A stretch of DNA of 64,000 nt from NCBI GenBank assembly GCA_963790715.1, contig CAWBPN010000010.1, positions 62,001 through 126,000 on the forward strand, in the 5' to 3' direction. The DNA is from DCFW01 sp963790715 (GTDB taxonomy: Bacteria > Bacteroidota > Bacteroidia > Bacteroidales > Bacteroidaceae). This document shows, piece after piece, positions 31,487 to 41,161 of the stretch; positions within the stretch are counted from its first letter, which is position 1; every line of letters starts with the position of its first letter. The notes under the pieces are model-generated. The model was not told the DNA's origin. It saw only the letters and a list, made by a program, of their open reading frames with translations, and did not search any database. A program made the position numbers and the translations under genes.

Positions 31487-33559
31487 CTATTTTTTATCGG
31501 AAGATTTTTGTAAATAATAATTATATAGTTCCTCCTGCGAACGGAAAGGCTTTTCGCCCTCGGGCACAGGCCAGAAGTTGTTGTCACCGCTGCCGTCGAC
31601 AATACGTCCCTGCATGGTATCTTTCAAGCCGTAGTCAACAATTCTTTCCAGTTCCTGTTGAATATCCTCGTCATAAACAGGAGTCATCACTTCGATGCGG
31701 TTGCTGAAGTTACGCGACATCCAATCCGATGAACCCATATAGTAGCGTTCATTGCCGTTGTTGCAGAATATCAGTATGCGCGAATGCTCAAGGTAACGGT
31801 CGATTAAGCCGTGAATGCGCAGGTTATCGTTTAATTCGGGGATAGTCGTGGTGAGCGCGCAATTACCGCGAATCATCATGTCTACAGTTACTCCTTCGGC
31901 AGCGGCCGTGTATATGGCGTGCAGAATGTCTTCATCGGTTACATGGTTGATTTTTACTTTGATATAAGCCTTTTTACCTTGGCGACGATTGTTTATTTCG
32001 TTGTTCATCATGTGCAGTATCTGATTCTTCATGTCATTCGGAGACACCAATAATTCCTTGTATTTAACCGGCATAAAAGGTGCCTGTATGAACTCAAATA
32101 CGTTCTTCACATCCTTGACGATATACTTTGCTGCCGTGAAAAGCAGGCAGTCGGTGTACACACGTGCATTACCCTCATGGAAATTACCAGTACCGATGCA
32201 CACCACATCGCCAGAATGGGCTTCAATCAGCGTAAGCTTCGAATGTATCTTAAGTCCTTCGACACCGAATATCACGTTGATTCCAGCATCCTGCATCTCT
32301 TTGCTCAGTGTGATGTTGTTTGCTTCATCGAAGCGGGCAAGCAGTTCAATGACGGCCGTAACCCTCTTTCCGTTCTTTGCAGCGTCAATAAGCGTTGCCA
32401 CCACTTTTGAATCCTTAGCCAAACGATAAAGCGTAATTTTAATTTCTTTCACATCAGGGCTTAATGCGGCTTCGCCAAGGAAACGGAGATAGGCATCGAA
32501 TGAATAATAAGGCGTATGGATGAAGCGGTCTTTTCGGCGTATTACGTTCAGCACGCTGTTGTTTGTGTTGAATTCCGGCAATTGTATTTGCGGCCAAGTA
32601 GGATACTTCAAATCTTTACGGCCGCAATCTGGGAAACTTATAAAATCATTGTGATTATAGTATCGTCCGCTAGGAGAAGCCGTATCCAAGCGACCTAACT
32701 TAAACTTAGTCATAATCTTCTTCAACAAGTCTTTCGGCATGGCATTATCGTAAAGTACACGTATAGGCAGACCTTGTTTTCGGCTCTTTACGCCTCTTTG
32801 TACCTTTTGCAGTTTGCCTATGCTGAGGTCGTTGTCGATGTCCATTTCGGCATCCTTTGTAAACTTGAAAGCATACGCTTCAAAATTGTCGTAACCCAAA
32901 CCTGCAAATACCCACGGCATGCAATAGCGCAACACATCATCCATGTACATCAGATAGCATTTGCCGTCATTGTCAGGCAGTCTGAGAAACCTTCCCAACT
33001 CCTTCACCGGCAACATTATTAGTGCGTATTCGTTTCGCGGGCGTTTGTAGTTTACTTTCCACTTAAGCATTTTCACGGCCATGTATATTGCATCGTCAGC
33101 CTCGTTGTTCAAGCTGCTGATGCATCGTAGCCAAATGGGATGAGTAGTGCCCTTCATCTTGCTTTGATAGTATTTTTTTATAAAGCTTTGTTGCTCAGAT
33201 GTTACTTGATTGTCATTAATGATGCAAATATTTTGTGTCTTCAGTTCGTCGGTGGTTTTATTTACCGTGTCGATGAATTCGGTAGAATACAATGCATTGA
33301 GCTTGTTTACTTTCTGAAGTGTGTGGTATGCAATTTTGCTCTCTTGCTCCAATGCACGGTTGTCGGTTTCGGCTATACGGTTTAGTGTGGCAACGCGTAC
33401 TCTGAAAAATTCATCAAGATTATTTGAGTAAATACCCAAAAAACTCACACGCTCCAGTAACGGCACTTCTTTTCGTTGTGCCTCTTGCAATATACGGTGG
33501 TTGAAATACAGCCAACTGATGTCACGCTCGATTATAGGGAAACAGCCTTTTTTCTTCAT
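31487..33559 (-). CDS. ppk1: Polyphosphate kinase 1
   Basis: The 690-residue enzyme polymerises ATP gamma-phosphate into polyphosphate. The N-terminus (RDISWLYFNHRILQEA) is typical. His439 in GLKIHSKLTLIE corresponds to the autophosphorylated His, and the second PLD-like motif is YLEHSRILIF near residue 590. GSSDWMSRNFSNRIEV near the end is also conserved. The length is full. It is the first gene of a two-gene operon with the exopolyphosphatase. Confidence 0.96.
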   Translation of the reverse strand: MKKKGCFPIIERDISWLYFNHRILQEAQRKEVPLLERVSFLGIYSNNLDEFFRVRVATLNRIAETDNRALEQESKIAYHTLQKVNKLNALYSTEFIDTVNKTTDELKTQNICIINDNQVTSEQQSFIKKYYQSKMKGTTHPIWLRCISSLNNEADDAIYMAVKMLKWKVNYKRPRNEYALIMLPVKELGRFLRLPDNDGKCYLMYMDDVLRYCMPWVFAGLGYDNFEAYAFKFTKDAEMDIDNDLSIGKLQKVQRGVKSRKQGLPIRVLYDNAMPKDLLKKIMTKFKLGRLDTASPSGRYYNHNDFISFPDCGRKDLKYPTWPQIQLPEFNTNNSVLNVIRRKDRFIHTPYYSFDAYLRFLGEAALSPDVKEIKITLYRLAKDSKVVATLIDAAKNGKRVTAVIELLARFDEANNITLSKEMQDAGINVIFGVEGLKIHSKLTLIEAHSGDVVCIGTGNFHEGNARVYTDCLLFTAAKYIVKDVKNVFEFIQAPFMPVKYKELLVSPNDMKNQILHMMNNEINNRRQGKKAYIKVKINHVTDEDILHAIYTAAAEGVTVDMMIRGNCALTTTIPELNDNLRIHGLIDRYLEHSRILIFCNNGNERYYMGSSDWMSRNFSNRIEVMTPVYDEDIQQELERIVDYGLKDTMQGRIVDGSGDNNFWPVPEGEKPFRSQEELYNYYLQKSSDKK

Positions 33560-33743
33560 AATTATTGTATTCTATTATAATTGGGGATCAAAATTAGATA
33601 TATTGTGTTTCAAAATTATTACAAAGGTATTAAAATGTATTAAACCAAGTCCGATTTAAAAGATAAAATGAAGCATAGTAAAGGCCTTAGTGTAGGTTAT
33701 GAGTTTTTATAACATCAATATACAGTTGAGAAATGATGAAATA

Positions 33744-33787
33744 TAAAAAAGCGGAGTTACCCCCCCCCATGGTTAAAGTAACTCCGC
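33744..33787 (-). terminator. Terminator after uxaC, with C8 loop
   Basis: GCGGAGTTAC (33751-33760) pairs perfectly with GTAACTCCGC (33778-33787). On the minus strand it is followed by TTTTTTATATTT. The loop holds a run of eight or nine C on the plus strand. Confidence 0.85.
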
Positions 33788-33813
33788 ACATATATCAATT
33801 AGTATATTCCATT

Positions 33814-35220
33814 TTAAAATTTAAAGTAACGCTTAGCATTGTTGTAGCTAATGTCTTCAACCATTTGTCCCAAGAAAGGCAACTCAGATTCAGGCAATTC
33901 ACCGTTTTCAACATCACGGCCTATCAGGTTGCAAAGGATACGGCGGAAGTATTCGTGACGTGGGTATGACAAGAAACTGCGTGAGTCCGTCAACATTCCT
34001 ACGAAACGGCTTAGCAAGCCAAGAAGCGACAGCGCGTTCAATTGCTTCTCAATGCCGTCTTTCTGGTCGAGGAACCACCATCCTGAACCCCATTGAATCT
34101 TGCCCGGTTCGCTGCCGTCCTGGAAGTTACCCAACATAGTGGCGATTACTTCGTTGGCGCACGGATTCAAGTTATATAATATTGTACGTGTTAATTTACC
34201 TTCGCTGTTGAGCGTATCGAGGAACTTAGCCATCTTTTTGGCTGTGTTGAATTCACCTATTGAATCAAAGCCGGTATCAGGACCGAGCTGCTTAAACATC
34301 TTCGTATTGTTGTTGCGTATGGCACCGTAGTGGTATTGTTGAGTCCAGTTTGAGGCATAGTCCATTTCGGCATGAATGCGAAGCATGGCTGATTTGAATT
34401 TAAGCGTTTCAAGCTCTGTAAGTTTCTTACCGCCCAATACTTTTATGAAGATGTTGTTTATCTCGGCGTCAGTGTAGTCTTCGGCATAGAACTCTTCTAT
34501 TCCGTGGTCGGACAAGCGGCTACCCATTTCGTTGAAGAAGTCGTGACGTTTTTGAATGGCATCAATGTATTCGTTGAAATTACTGATTGTAACGCCGCTT
34601 ACTTCGCTGAGTTTCTCTACGTAAGCTTTGAAATCGGTAGGATTTTCAACAGCCATTGTCTTGTCGGGACGCCAAGCGGGCAACATCTTTATTTCAAATC
34701 CGCTTTCCTTTGTTTGTTTGTGAAAGTGCAGGTCGTCCACAGGGTCATCAGTTGTACAAACCGTCTCCACATGGTAGCGACGCATAAATCCACGTGCCGA
34801 ATACTCAGGTTGTTTCAGCTTCTCATTGCATTCGTCAAATATCTCACGTGCTGTTTTTGGGTTTAGAATCTTGTCTATACCGAAAGCCGTTTTCAACTCA
34901 AGATGTGTCCAGTGATAAAGAGGATTGCGCATTGTGTAAGGAACAGTTTCAGCCCATTTCTCAAATTTCTCCCAATCGCTTGTTTCATTGCCTGTGCAGT
35001 ATTTCTCATCCACACCGTTTGAACGCATGGCGCGCCATTTGTAGTGATCGCCACCCAACCATATTTCGGTGATGGAACGGAACTTATAGTCATCTGCAAC
35101 CATTTGAGGAATCAAGTGACAATGGAAATCAATTATCGGCATCTTTGCAGCATGCTCGTGATACAGCTTCTGTGCGGTTTCTGTCTGCAACAAGAAGTTT
35201 TTACCCATAAACTTTTTCAT
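33814..35220 (-). CDS. uxaC: Glucuronate isomerase
   Basis: The 468-residue protein is a full-length UxaC of the amidohydrolase superfamily. IIDFHCHLIP (29-38) carries the metal-binding HxH, and CTTDDPVDDLHFH, LRIHAEMDYASN and GSGWWFLDQKDGIEKQ are typical blocks. It converts D-glucuronate to D-fructuronate and D-galacturonate to D-tagaturonate. It is divergent from uxaB, the next enzyme in the galacturonate branch, with 132 bp between start codons, so both can share control. Confidence 0.96.
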   Translation of the reverse strand: MKKFMGKNFLLQTETAQKLYHEHAAKMPIIDFHCHLIPQMVADDYKFRSITEIWLGGDHYKWRAMRSNGVDEKYCTGNETSDWEKFEKWAETVPYTMRNPLYHWTHLELKTAFGIDKILNPKTAREIFDECNEKLKQPEYSARGFMRRYHVETVCTTDDPVDDLHFHKQTKESGFEIKMLPAWRPDKTMAVENPTDFKAYVEKLSEVSGVTISNFNEYIDAIQKRHDFFNEMGSRLSDHGIEEFYAEDYTDAEINNIFIKVLGGKKLTELETLKFKSAMLRIHAEMDYASNWTQQYHYGAIRNNNTKMFKQLGPDTGFDSIGEFNTAKKMAKFLDTLNSEGKLTRTILYNLNPCANEVIATMLGNFQDGSEPGKIQWGSGWWFLDQKDGIEKQLNALSLLGLLSRFVGMLTDSRSFLSYPRHEYFRRILCNLIGRDVENGELPESELPFLGQMVEDISYNNAKRYFKF

Positions 35221-35283
35221 ATTTCTATCAATTTTGTTTTTCAGATAAATTAACCGTTAACGTGCACGAAAGTAGAAAAAGTA

Positions 35284-35313
35284 TTTGTGATTTCAAAATT
35301 ATTCATACCTTTG
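35284..35313 (+). promoter_or_regulatory. Promoter of uxaB
   Basis: TTTG (35284-35287) and TACCTTTG (35306-35313) are 18 bp apart and fit the Bacteroidota promoter pattern. The start codon is 40 bp further. No obvious operator is visible in the uxaC-uxaB interval. Confidence 0.75.
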
Positions 35314-35352
35314 CCACCATTATTTATGATTATTAAACTAATTGATAAAGTT

Positions 35353-36792
35353 ATGAAAGCATTAAACAAGCAGACGGCTAACAAGCGTCAGTTCCCTGAG
35401 AGGATCATTCAGTTCGGTGAAGGCAATTTCTTACGCGCGTTCATTGACTGGATTGTGTGGAATATGGATAATAAAGCTGATTTCAACAGCAGTGTTGTAG
35501 TTGTTCAACCTATCGAGAAAGGTATGATAGATATGTTGAACAAACAAGACGACCTTTATCATGTTAATCTTCGTGGAAAAATTGATGGCAAATCTGTTGA
35601 TTCATATCAAATGATTGATGTCATCAGTCGCGCATTGAACCCTTATACTCAAAACGCCGATTTCATGCACTTGGCAGAACAGCCTGAAATACGTTTTGTA
35701 ATCTCCAATACTACTGAAGCAGGTATAGCATACGACCCTTCATGCAAATTGACGGATAAACCGGCATCATCATATCCCGGCAAGTTAACCCAATTGCTTT
35801 ATCATCGTTTCAAGACATTCAACGGCGACCCTACAAAGGGTTTAATCATGTTCCCGTGCGAGTTGATATTTCTGAATGGACACAAACTGAAAGAAGTTAT
35901 TTATCAATATATTGATTTATGGAACTTGGGCGAAGATTTCAAGAAATGGTTCACCGACAATTGCGGCGTTTATGCTACATTGGTTGACCGCATCGTTCCC
36001 GGATTCCCTCGTGACAGAATAAAAGATATTCAAGAAAACTTAGGCTACGAAGACAATATGGTTGTCCAGGGCGAAGCTTTCCACTTGTGGGTTATAGAAG
36101 CTCCTAAGAGTGTTGAAAAGGAATTCCCTGCCGACAAAGCCGGATTGCACGTAATGTTCGTTGACTCCGAGAAACCTTACCATGCCCGTAAGGTGACATT
36201 ATTGAACGGTCCTCACACTGTTCTTTCGCCTGTAGCTTATTTAAGCGGCATCAACATCGTACGCGATGCTTGTTTGCACCCTGTCATCGGCAAATTCATC
36301 CACAAGGTGATGTTTGACGAATTGATGCAAACGCTTGACCTGCCGCAAGATGAATTGCAAAAATTTGCTGCAGACGTAATGGAACGTTTCGAGAATCCGT
36401 TCGTTGACCATCAGGTAACGAGTATCATGCTAAACTCTTTCCCGAAATTCGAAACTCGTGACCTGCCCGGTCTTAAAAAATATCTTAAGCGTAAGGGCGA
36501 ATTACCTAAGGGTCTTGTTCTTGGTTTGGCTGCAATTATTACTTATTATAAAGGCGGCAAACGCGCAGACGGTGCTGACATACAACCGAATGACGCACAG
36601 GAAATAATGGATTTGTTGAAGAACTTGTGGGCAACAAATGACACGAAAAAAATTACTGAAGGTGTACTCGCCGCAACAAACATTTGGGGCGAAGACTTGA
36701 ATAAAATCCCCGGATTGGCAGCTGCTGTCAAAGCCGATTTGGATTCCATTCAATCTAAAGGTATGCTTGAAACAGTTAAAGGTATCTTATAA
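35353..36792 (+). CDS. uxaB: Tagaturonate reductase
   Basis: The start at 35353 (MKALNKQTANKRQFPERI) gives 479 residues. The frame extends 22 codons upstream but that part covers the promoter. It belongs to the long-chain mannitol dehydrogenase family: IIQFGEGNFLRAFIDW binds NAD, and ARKVTLLNGPHTVLSPVAYL contains the active-site Lys and Asn-His region. It reduces tagaturonate to D-altronate with NADH. Together with uxaC it indicates use of pectin-derived galacturonate. Altronate dehydratase is not in the window. Confidence 0.93.
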   Translation: MKALNKQTANKRQFPERIIQFGEGNFLRAFIDWIVWNMDNKADFNSSVVVVQPIEKGMIDMLNKQDDLYHVNLRGKIDGKSVDSYQMIDVISRALNPYTQNADFMHLAEQPEIRFVISNTTEAGIAYDPSCKLTDKPASSYPGKLTQLLYHRFKTFNGDPTKGLIMFPCELIFLNGHKLKEVIYQYIDLWNLGEDFKKWFTDNCGVYATLVDRIVPGFPRDRIKDIQENLGYEDNMVVQGEAFHLWVIEAPKSVEKEFPADKAGLHVMFVDSEKPYHARKVTLLNGPHTVLSPVAYLSGINIVRDACLHPVIGKFIHKVMFDELMQTLDLPQDELQKFAADVMERFENPFVDHQVTSIMLNSFPKFETRDLPGLKKYLKRKGELPKGLVLGLAAIITYYKGGKRADGADIQPNDAQEIMDLLKNLWATNDTKKITEGVLAATNIWGEDLNKIPGLAAAVKADLDSIQSKGMLETVKGIL

Positions 36793-36824
36793 TAATTAAG
36801 ATGTAGTGGATTTTTGATAGATGT

Positions 36825-36863
36825 AAGCGCTGTGTATATTCTCTTTTTACACAGCGCTTTTTT
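36825..36863 (+). terminator. Terminator after uxaB
   Basis: AAGCGCTGTGTA (36825-36836) pairs perfectly with TACACAGCGCTT (36848-36859) and is followed by a T run. It also lies before the convergent mfd end. Confidence 0.88.
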
Positions 36864-36914
36864 ATGAGCCTTTATTTTACTGTTTCTTGCACACTTTCAT
36901 TCCCCCACTGTTTA

Positions 36915-39900
36915 TTATACAGCTCTTATTTTCTCTTTTTTTACTTTGTCGTACGACTGCATTTCATCAAGCACTTCAACAGCCTGTTCCACTTCGGTGA
37001 TGTTCTTTATCAACATACTGCGTTTCGCACAGTTTTCCCGTATCTTACAGTTACGTGCATGATTTTGCAGGTATTTGATGACATTGCCGAACGCCTCACT
37101 TTGATAATACGGTGAATCGGGGTTGCTTACAAAATAGAGTGTCATCATACCGTTTTTCAACAATATTCTTTCTATTCCAGTCTTACGTCCCAAATGGCGT
37201 AACTTCACAACCTTAAGCAATTCTTCACCCTCGTGAGGCATTTTGCCGAAGCGGTCTTCAAGCCTTGTGCGGTACTCGGCAACCTCTTCATCAGTAGACA
37301 ATCCGTCGAGTTCGCGATATAGCAACATACGTTCGCTGCTGCTCGGAACATACGAATCGGGGAAAAGCATTTCCAAATCACTTTCAATGTTGCATTCATC
37401 AACGAAATCATCACCGGAGAGAGTCTTGTTGTTTGATTTTGCTTCATCGGCATATAGCTGTGCAAACTCATCGGTTTTCAACTCATGCACAGCCTGTTCC
37501 AATATTTTTTGATATGTTTCGTATCCCAAATCGGCAATAAATCCGCTTTGCTCAGCACCAAGCATGTTGCCGGCACCGCGTATGTCCAAGTCCTGCATGG
37601 CAATGTGGATGCCGCTGCCCAGTTCGCTAAAGTTCTCTATGGCTTCAAGGCGTCGCTTGGCTTCAGGCGTAAGGTTGCTTATCGGAGGCGCCAACAAATA
37701 GCAGAACGCCTTACGGTTGCTACGCCCTACCCGTCCGCGAAGCTGATGCAAATCGCTCAGTCCGAATCGCTGCGCATCATTGATGATGATAGTGTTGACA
37801 TTTGATATGTCGATACCGCTTTCAATGATTGATGTGGCTATAAGTATGTCGTAATCGTAATTGATAAAATCAAGTATCGTCTTTTCAAGTTTTATGGGAT
37901 CAATTCGTCCGTGACCGATACATATACGTGCGTCAGGCACGATGTCATGCACCAATGCAGCTATTTCATTTATGTTTTGTATTCGGTTGTTAACGATAAA
38001 CACCTGTCCGTTTCGGTTCAATTCAAAATTAATGGCATCTGCAATTATGTCGCGATTGAACGTATGCAGTTCGGTTTGTACCGGGAAACGGTTTGGCGGC
38101 GGTGTGGAAATAACACTTAAGTCACGTGAACCCATCAACGAAAATTGAAGTGTACGCGGAATAGGTGTTGCCGTCATTGTCAGCGTATCCACATTAACCT
38201 TGAGTTTACGAAGCTTTTCCTTTGTGCTGACTCCGAATTTCTGTTCCTCATCAATGATAAGTAGTCCTAAATCCTTGAATTTTATTTTCTTACCGATTAA
38301 ACTGTGCGTACCGATGACGATGTCTATTTTGCCGTCATTCAAATCTTTTATAATGGCATTTTTTTCTTTAACCGTACGGGCACGACTGATGTAATCCACG
38401 CGGCACGGAAAGCCTTTCAACCTTTCACTGAACGTCTTGTAGTGTTGCAAAGCCAACACGGTTGTAGGCACAAGTACAGCCACTTGTTTGTCATCGGTAA
38501 CAGCCTTGAAAGCCGCCCTTATTGCAATTTCAGTCTTGCCGAAGCCCACATCGCCGCAAATCAACCTGTCCATAGGCATAGGCCTTTCCATATCGTGTTT
38601 TACGTCTATTGTGGCTTTCAATTGGTCGGGCGTATCTTCATAGATAAAGCTTGCCTCCAGTTCCTTTTGCATATAACTGTCGACTGAGAAGCTAAAGCCT
38701 TTTTCTTCGCGTCGCTGGGCATACAGCTTGATAAGGTCGCGTGCAATATCTTTTATTCGTGTCTTGGTTCGGTCTTTCATGCGCTCCCAAGCACCTGTGC
38801 CCAAGTGGCTCAATTTCGGGGCATCACCTTCTTTCCCCTTGTATTTCGAGACTTTGTGCAGCGCGTGTATCGACACCAGCACCACATCATCGTTTTGATA
38901 AACAAGCTTCATCATTTCTTGAGTGGTGTTTCCTTCAGGCACACGCACAAGTCCTGCAAAGCGCCCTACTCCGTGATCGGTATGCACCACATAGTCGCCT
39001 ATCTGAAATTCATTGAGTTCCTTCAGAGTCAGCGTCACTTTCCCGTTGCGAGCCTTATCGCTTCGCAAACTGTACTTGTGGAATCTGTCGAATATCTGAT
39101 GGTCGGTGAAGAAACAGGCTTGCAATTGCTTGTCGACATATCCTTCATGTATCGTTTTGTTGACTGCCATAAATGGTATCTTGTCGTTGCGGTCGTCGAA
39201 TATTGCCTGTATGCGTTCTATTTGCTTGTTGCTGTCGCTGCATATATATAATCGGTATCCATCCTCAAGATAAGCTGTAAATGACGCTGATACGAGGTCG
39301 AAATTCTTATGGTAAATAGGTTGTGGCGAGCATTCGAAATGTATAGCATTTTGTGATGTTCCGTTAGTAGATATGCCATAGTTCACCATGCGGAAGTCAC
39401 ATATATCTCTCAGGAATTCATCGCCTTCAATCAAAGCTACTTTGGAGGCCGATTCATTTTCATCCTCTTCTTCAATGATTTTCTGAACATGAGGCGAATT
39501 GACTTCTTCTTTTATTGATGTTATGCAATCGGCAACTGACGCGACGTTATGAGCCATTATTATCGTCTTTTCATGCAAAAAGCGGAAAAACGATATTTCG
39601 GAAGTCATTGTTTTCTTCAACTCAGGAATAATAGACACATTATTTGTTTTGGCAATTGACAACTGGTTCTCGACTTCAAACGTGCGGATACTTTCAATGT
39701 CATCGCCGAAGAAATCAATACGATACGGCAATTCTGAAGCAAACGAATAAACATCAATGATACTTCCGCGAATGGCGAATTGCCCCGGTTCATACACATA
39801 TTCAACACACGTAAAGCCTAATTCCGTCAATCTTTGTTGAACAGTCTTCATCGGGACTGATTGTCCGACGGATATATCCAAGGTATTTGAATTAAGAGTG

Positions 39901-40310
39901 TCGATGTCGACAACTTTTTCGGCAATAGCCTCCGGATGCGTAACAATATATAATTTGTTTCCGGTCTTTTGCAAACGATTAAGTACTTCAGTACGTAATA
40001 TTTCGTTAGCTGCATCCTTTTGCCCATATTTAATGGCACGCTTATATGATGATGGATAGAATAATACTTCTGTGTCACCCATTATTTGCACCAAATCATG
40101 ATAAAAGTAACTGGCTTCTTCCACATCTTCAAGTATAAAAAGAAAAGGAAATGGCGTTTGTTTACACATTACCGAGGACACCATAGCAGTCGCCGAAGCA
40201 CATAATCCGTCAAGGAAAATACTTTTTTGTGAAGAATTTTCCAAGACATCTTTGTAGGCCTTTATAGCTGCGTTTTCGGCATAAAGGTCTTGTATTTCAT
40301 CCAAATTCAT
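36915..40310 (-). CDS. mfd: Transcription-repair coupling factor
   Basis: The 1131-residue protein is a complete Mfd. It has the UvrB-like N-terminal part, the RNA polymerase-interaction (CarD-like) domain starting at FQIGDYVVHTDHGVGRFAGL (about 440-460), helicase motif I ICGDVGFGKTEIA, motif II LLIIDEEQKFG, and QLRGRVGRSNRKAFCYLL (motif VI). The final 150 residues form the autoinhibitory D7 domain. It removes RNA polymerase stalled at lesions and recruits UvrA. It is transcribed alone, divergent from the glycosyltransferase gene. Confidence 0.97.
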   Translation of the reverse strand: MNLDEIQDLYAENAAIKAYKDVLENSSQKSIFLDGLCASATAMVSSVMCKQTPFPFLFILEDVEEASYFYHDLVQIMGDTEVLFYPSSYKRAIKYGQKDAANEILRTEVLNRLQKTGNKLYIVTHPEAIAEKVVDIDTLNSNTLDISVGQSVPMKTVQQRLTELGFTCVEYVYEPGQFAIRGSIIDVYSFASELPYRIDFFGDDIESIRTFEVENQLSIAKTNNVSIIPELKKTMTSEISFFRFLHEKTIIMAHNVASVADCITSIKEEVNSPHVQKIIEEEDENESASKVALIEGDEFLRDICDFRMVNYGISTNGTSQNAIHFECSPQPIYHKNFDLVSASFTAYLEDGYRLYICSDSNKQIERIQAIFDDRNDKIPFMAVNKTIHEGYVDKQLQACFFTDHQIFDRFHKYSLRSDKARNGKVTLTLKELNEFQIGDYVVHTDHGVGRFAGLVRVPEGNTTQEMMKLVYQNDDVVLVSIHALHKVSKYKGKEGDAPKLSHLGTGAWERMKDRTKTRIKDIARDLIKLYAQRREEKGFSFSVDSYMQKELEASFIYEDTPDQLKATIDVKHDMERPMPMDRLICGDVGFGKTEIAIRAAFKAVTDDKQVAVLVPTTVLALQHYKTFSERLKGFPCRVDYISRARTVKEKNAIIKDLNDGKIDIVIGTHSLIGKKIKFKDLGLLIIDEEQKFGVSTKEKLRKLKVNVDTLTMTATPIPRTLQFSLMGSRDLSVISTPPPNRFPVQTELHTFNRDIIADAINFELNRNGQVFIVNNRIQNINEIAALVHDIVPDARICIGHGRIDPIKLEKTILDFINYDYDILIATSIIESGIDISNVNTIIINDAQRFGLSDLHQLRGRVGRSNRKAFCYLLAPPISNLTPEAKRRLEAIENFSELGSGIHIAMQDLDIRGAGNMLGAEQSGFIADLGYETYQKILEQAVHELKTDEFAQLYADEAKSNNKTLSGDDFVDECNIESDLEMLFPDSYVPSSSERMLLYRELDGLSTDEEVAEYRTRLEDRFGKMPHEGEELLKVVKLRHLGRKTGIERILLKNGMMTLYFVSNPDSPYYQSEAFGNVIKYLQNHARNCKIRENCAKRSMLIKNITEVEQAVEVLDEMQSYDKVKKEKIRAV

Positions 40311-40411
40311 ACTATATTTTTACTATACAGGCAGCAAAATTAATAAAAATACCCGTATGGTCTTTTAGATGAAAAATAAAATACTTATTTTTGTCATTAA
40401 AAATTGATATT

Positions 40412-41161
40412 ATGCAAGCATCTGATAAGATTGTTATTATCCCGACGTACAACGAAATCGAAAATATTGAGAAGATAATTCGTGCCGTGTTCGGTTTGGA
40501 AGGTAATTATCATATTCTTATTATTGACGATGGCTCTCCCGACGGTACATCTTTAAAGGTGAAGGAACTACAGCATGAGTTTACCGATCGCCTCTTCATG
40601 ATCGAGCGCAACGGCAAACTCGGTTTGGGGAAAGCTTATATAGCAGGATTTAAATGGAGCATCAAACATAAATATGATTTTATCTTTGAGATGGATGCGG
40701 ACTTCTCTCATAATCCCAATGACTTGCCGCGGCTTTACGACGCCTGTGCAAACAAGGGCGGCGATGTGGCAATAGGTTCACGCTACGTTTCAGGCGTGAA
40801 CGTGGTTAATTGGCCAATGGGACGCGTATTCATGTCATATTTCGCTTCAAAGTATGTTCAGTTTGTAACAGGATTACCCATACATGATACCACAGCCGGA
40901 TTTAAATGTTACCGCAGGGAAGTGCTTGAGACAATAGATCTTGATAAAATACATTTTAAGGGGTATGCCTTTCAAATTGAAATGAAGTTCGTTGCTTACA
41001 AATACGGATTCCATATAATAGAGGTGCCTGTAATCTTCGTTAATCGCGTTGCCGGCACATCAAAGATGAGCAGCGGTATATTCGGTGAAGCGGTGTTCGG
41101 TGTAATAGAGTTAAAGCTACGAAGTTTGTTTCATAAGTACGAACGTAAGAAAAATGAGTAA
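40412..41161 (+). CDS. Polyprenol-phosphate mannosyltransferase-like glycosyltransferase (GT2)
   Basis: The ATG at 40412 gives 249 residues (MQASDKIVIIPTYNE). A TTG seven codons upstream is in frame but lies in a promoter-like TATTTTTG element. The GT2 motifs are LIIDDGSPDGT (nucleotide binding) and EMDADFSHNP (DxD-like metal site). RVAGTSKMS near the end is typical of DPM1-like enzymes, which load mannose or glucose onto polyprenol phosphate at the inner membrane. No membrane segments are present. It overlaps the start of pyrC by 8 bp. Confidence 0.93.
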   Translation: MQASDKIVIIPTYNEIENIEKIIRAVFGLEGNYHILIIDDGSPDGTSLKVKELQHEFTDRLFMIERNGKLGLGKAYIAGFKWSIKHKYDFIFEMDADFSHNPNDLPRLYDACANKGGDVAIGSRYVSGVNVVNWPMGRVFMSYFASKYVQFVTGLPIHDTTAGFKCYRREVLETIDLDKIHFKGYAFQIEMKFVAYKYGFHIIEVPVIFVNRVAGTSKMSSGIFGEAVFGVIELKLRSLFHKYERKKNE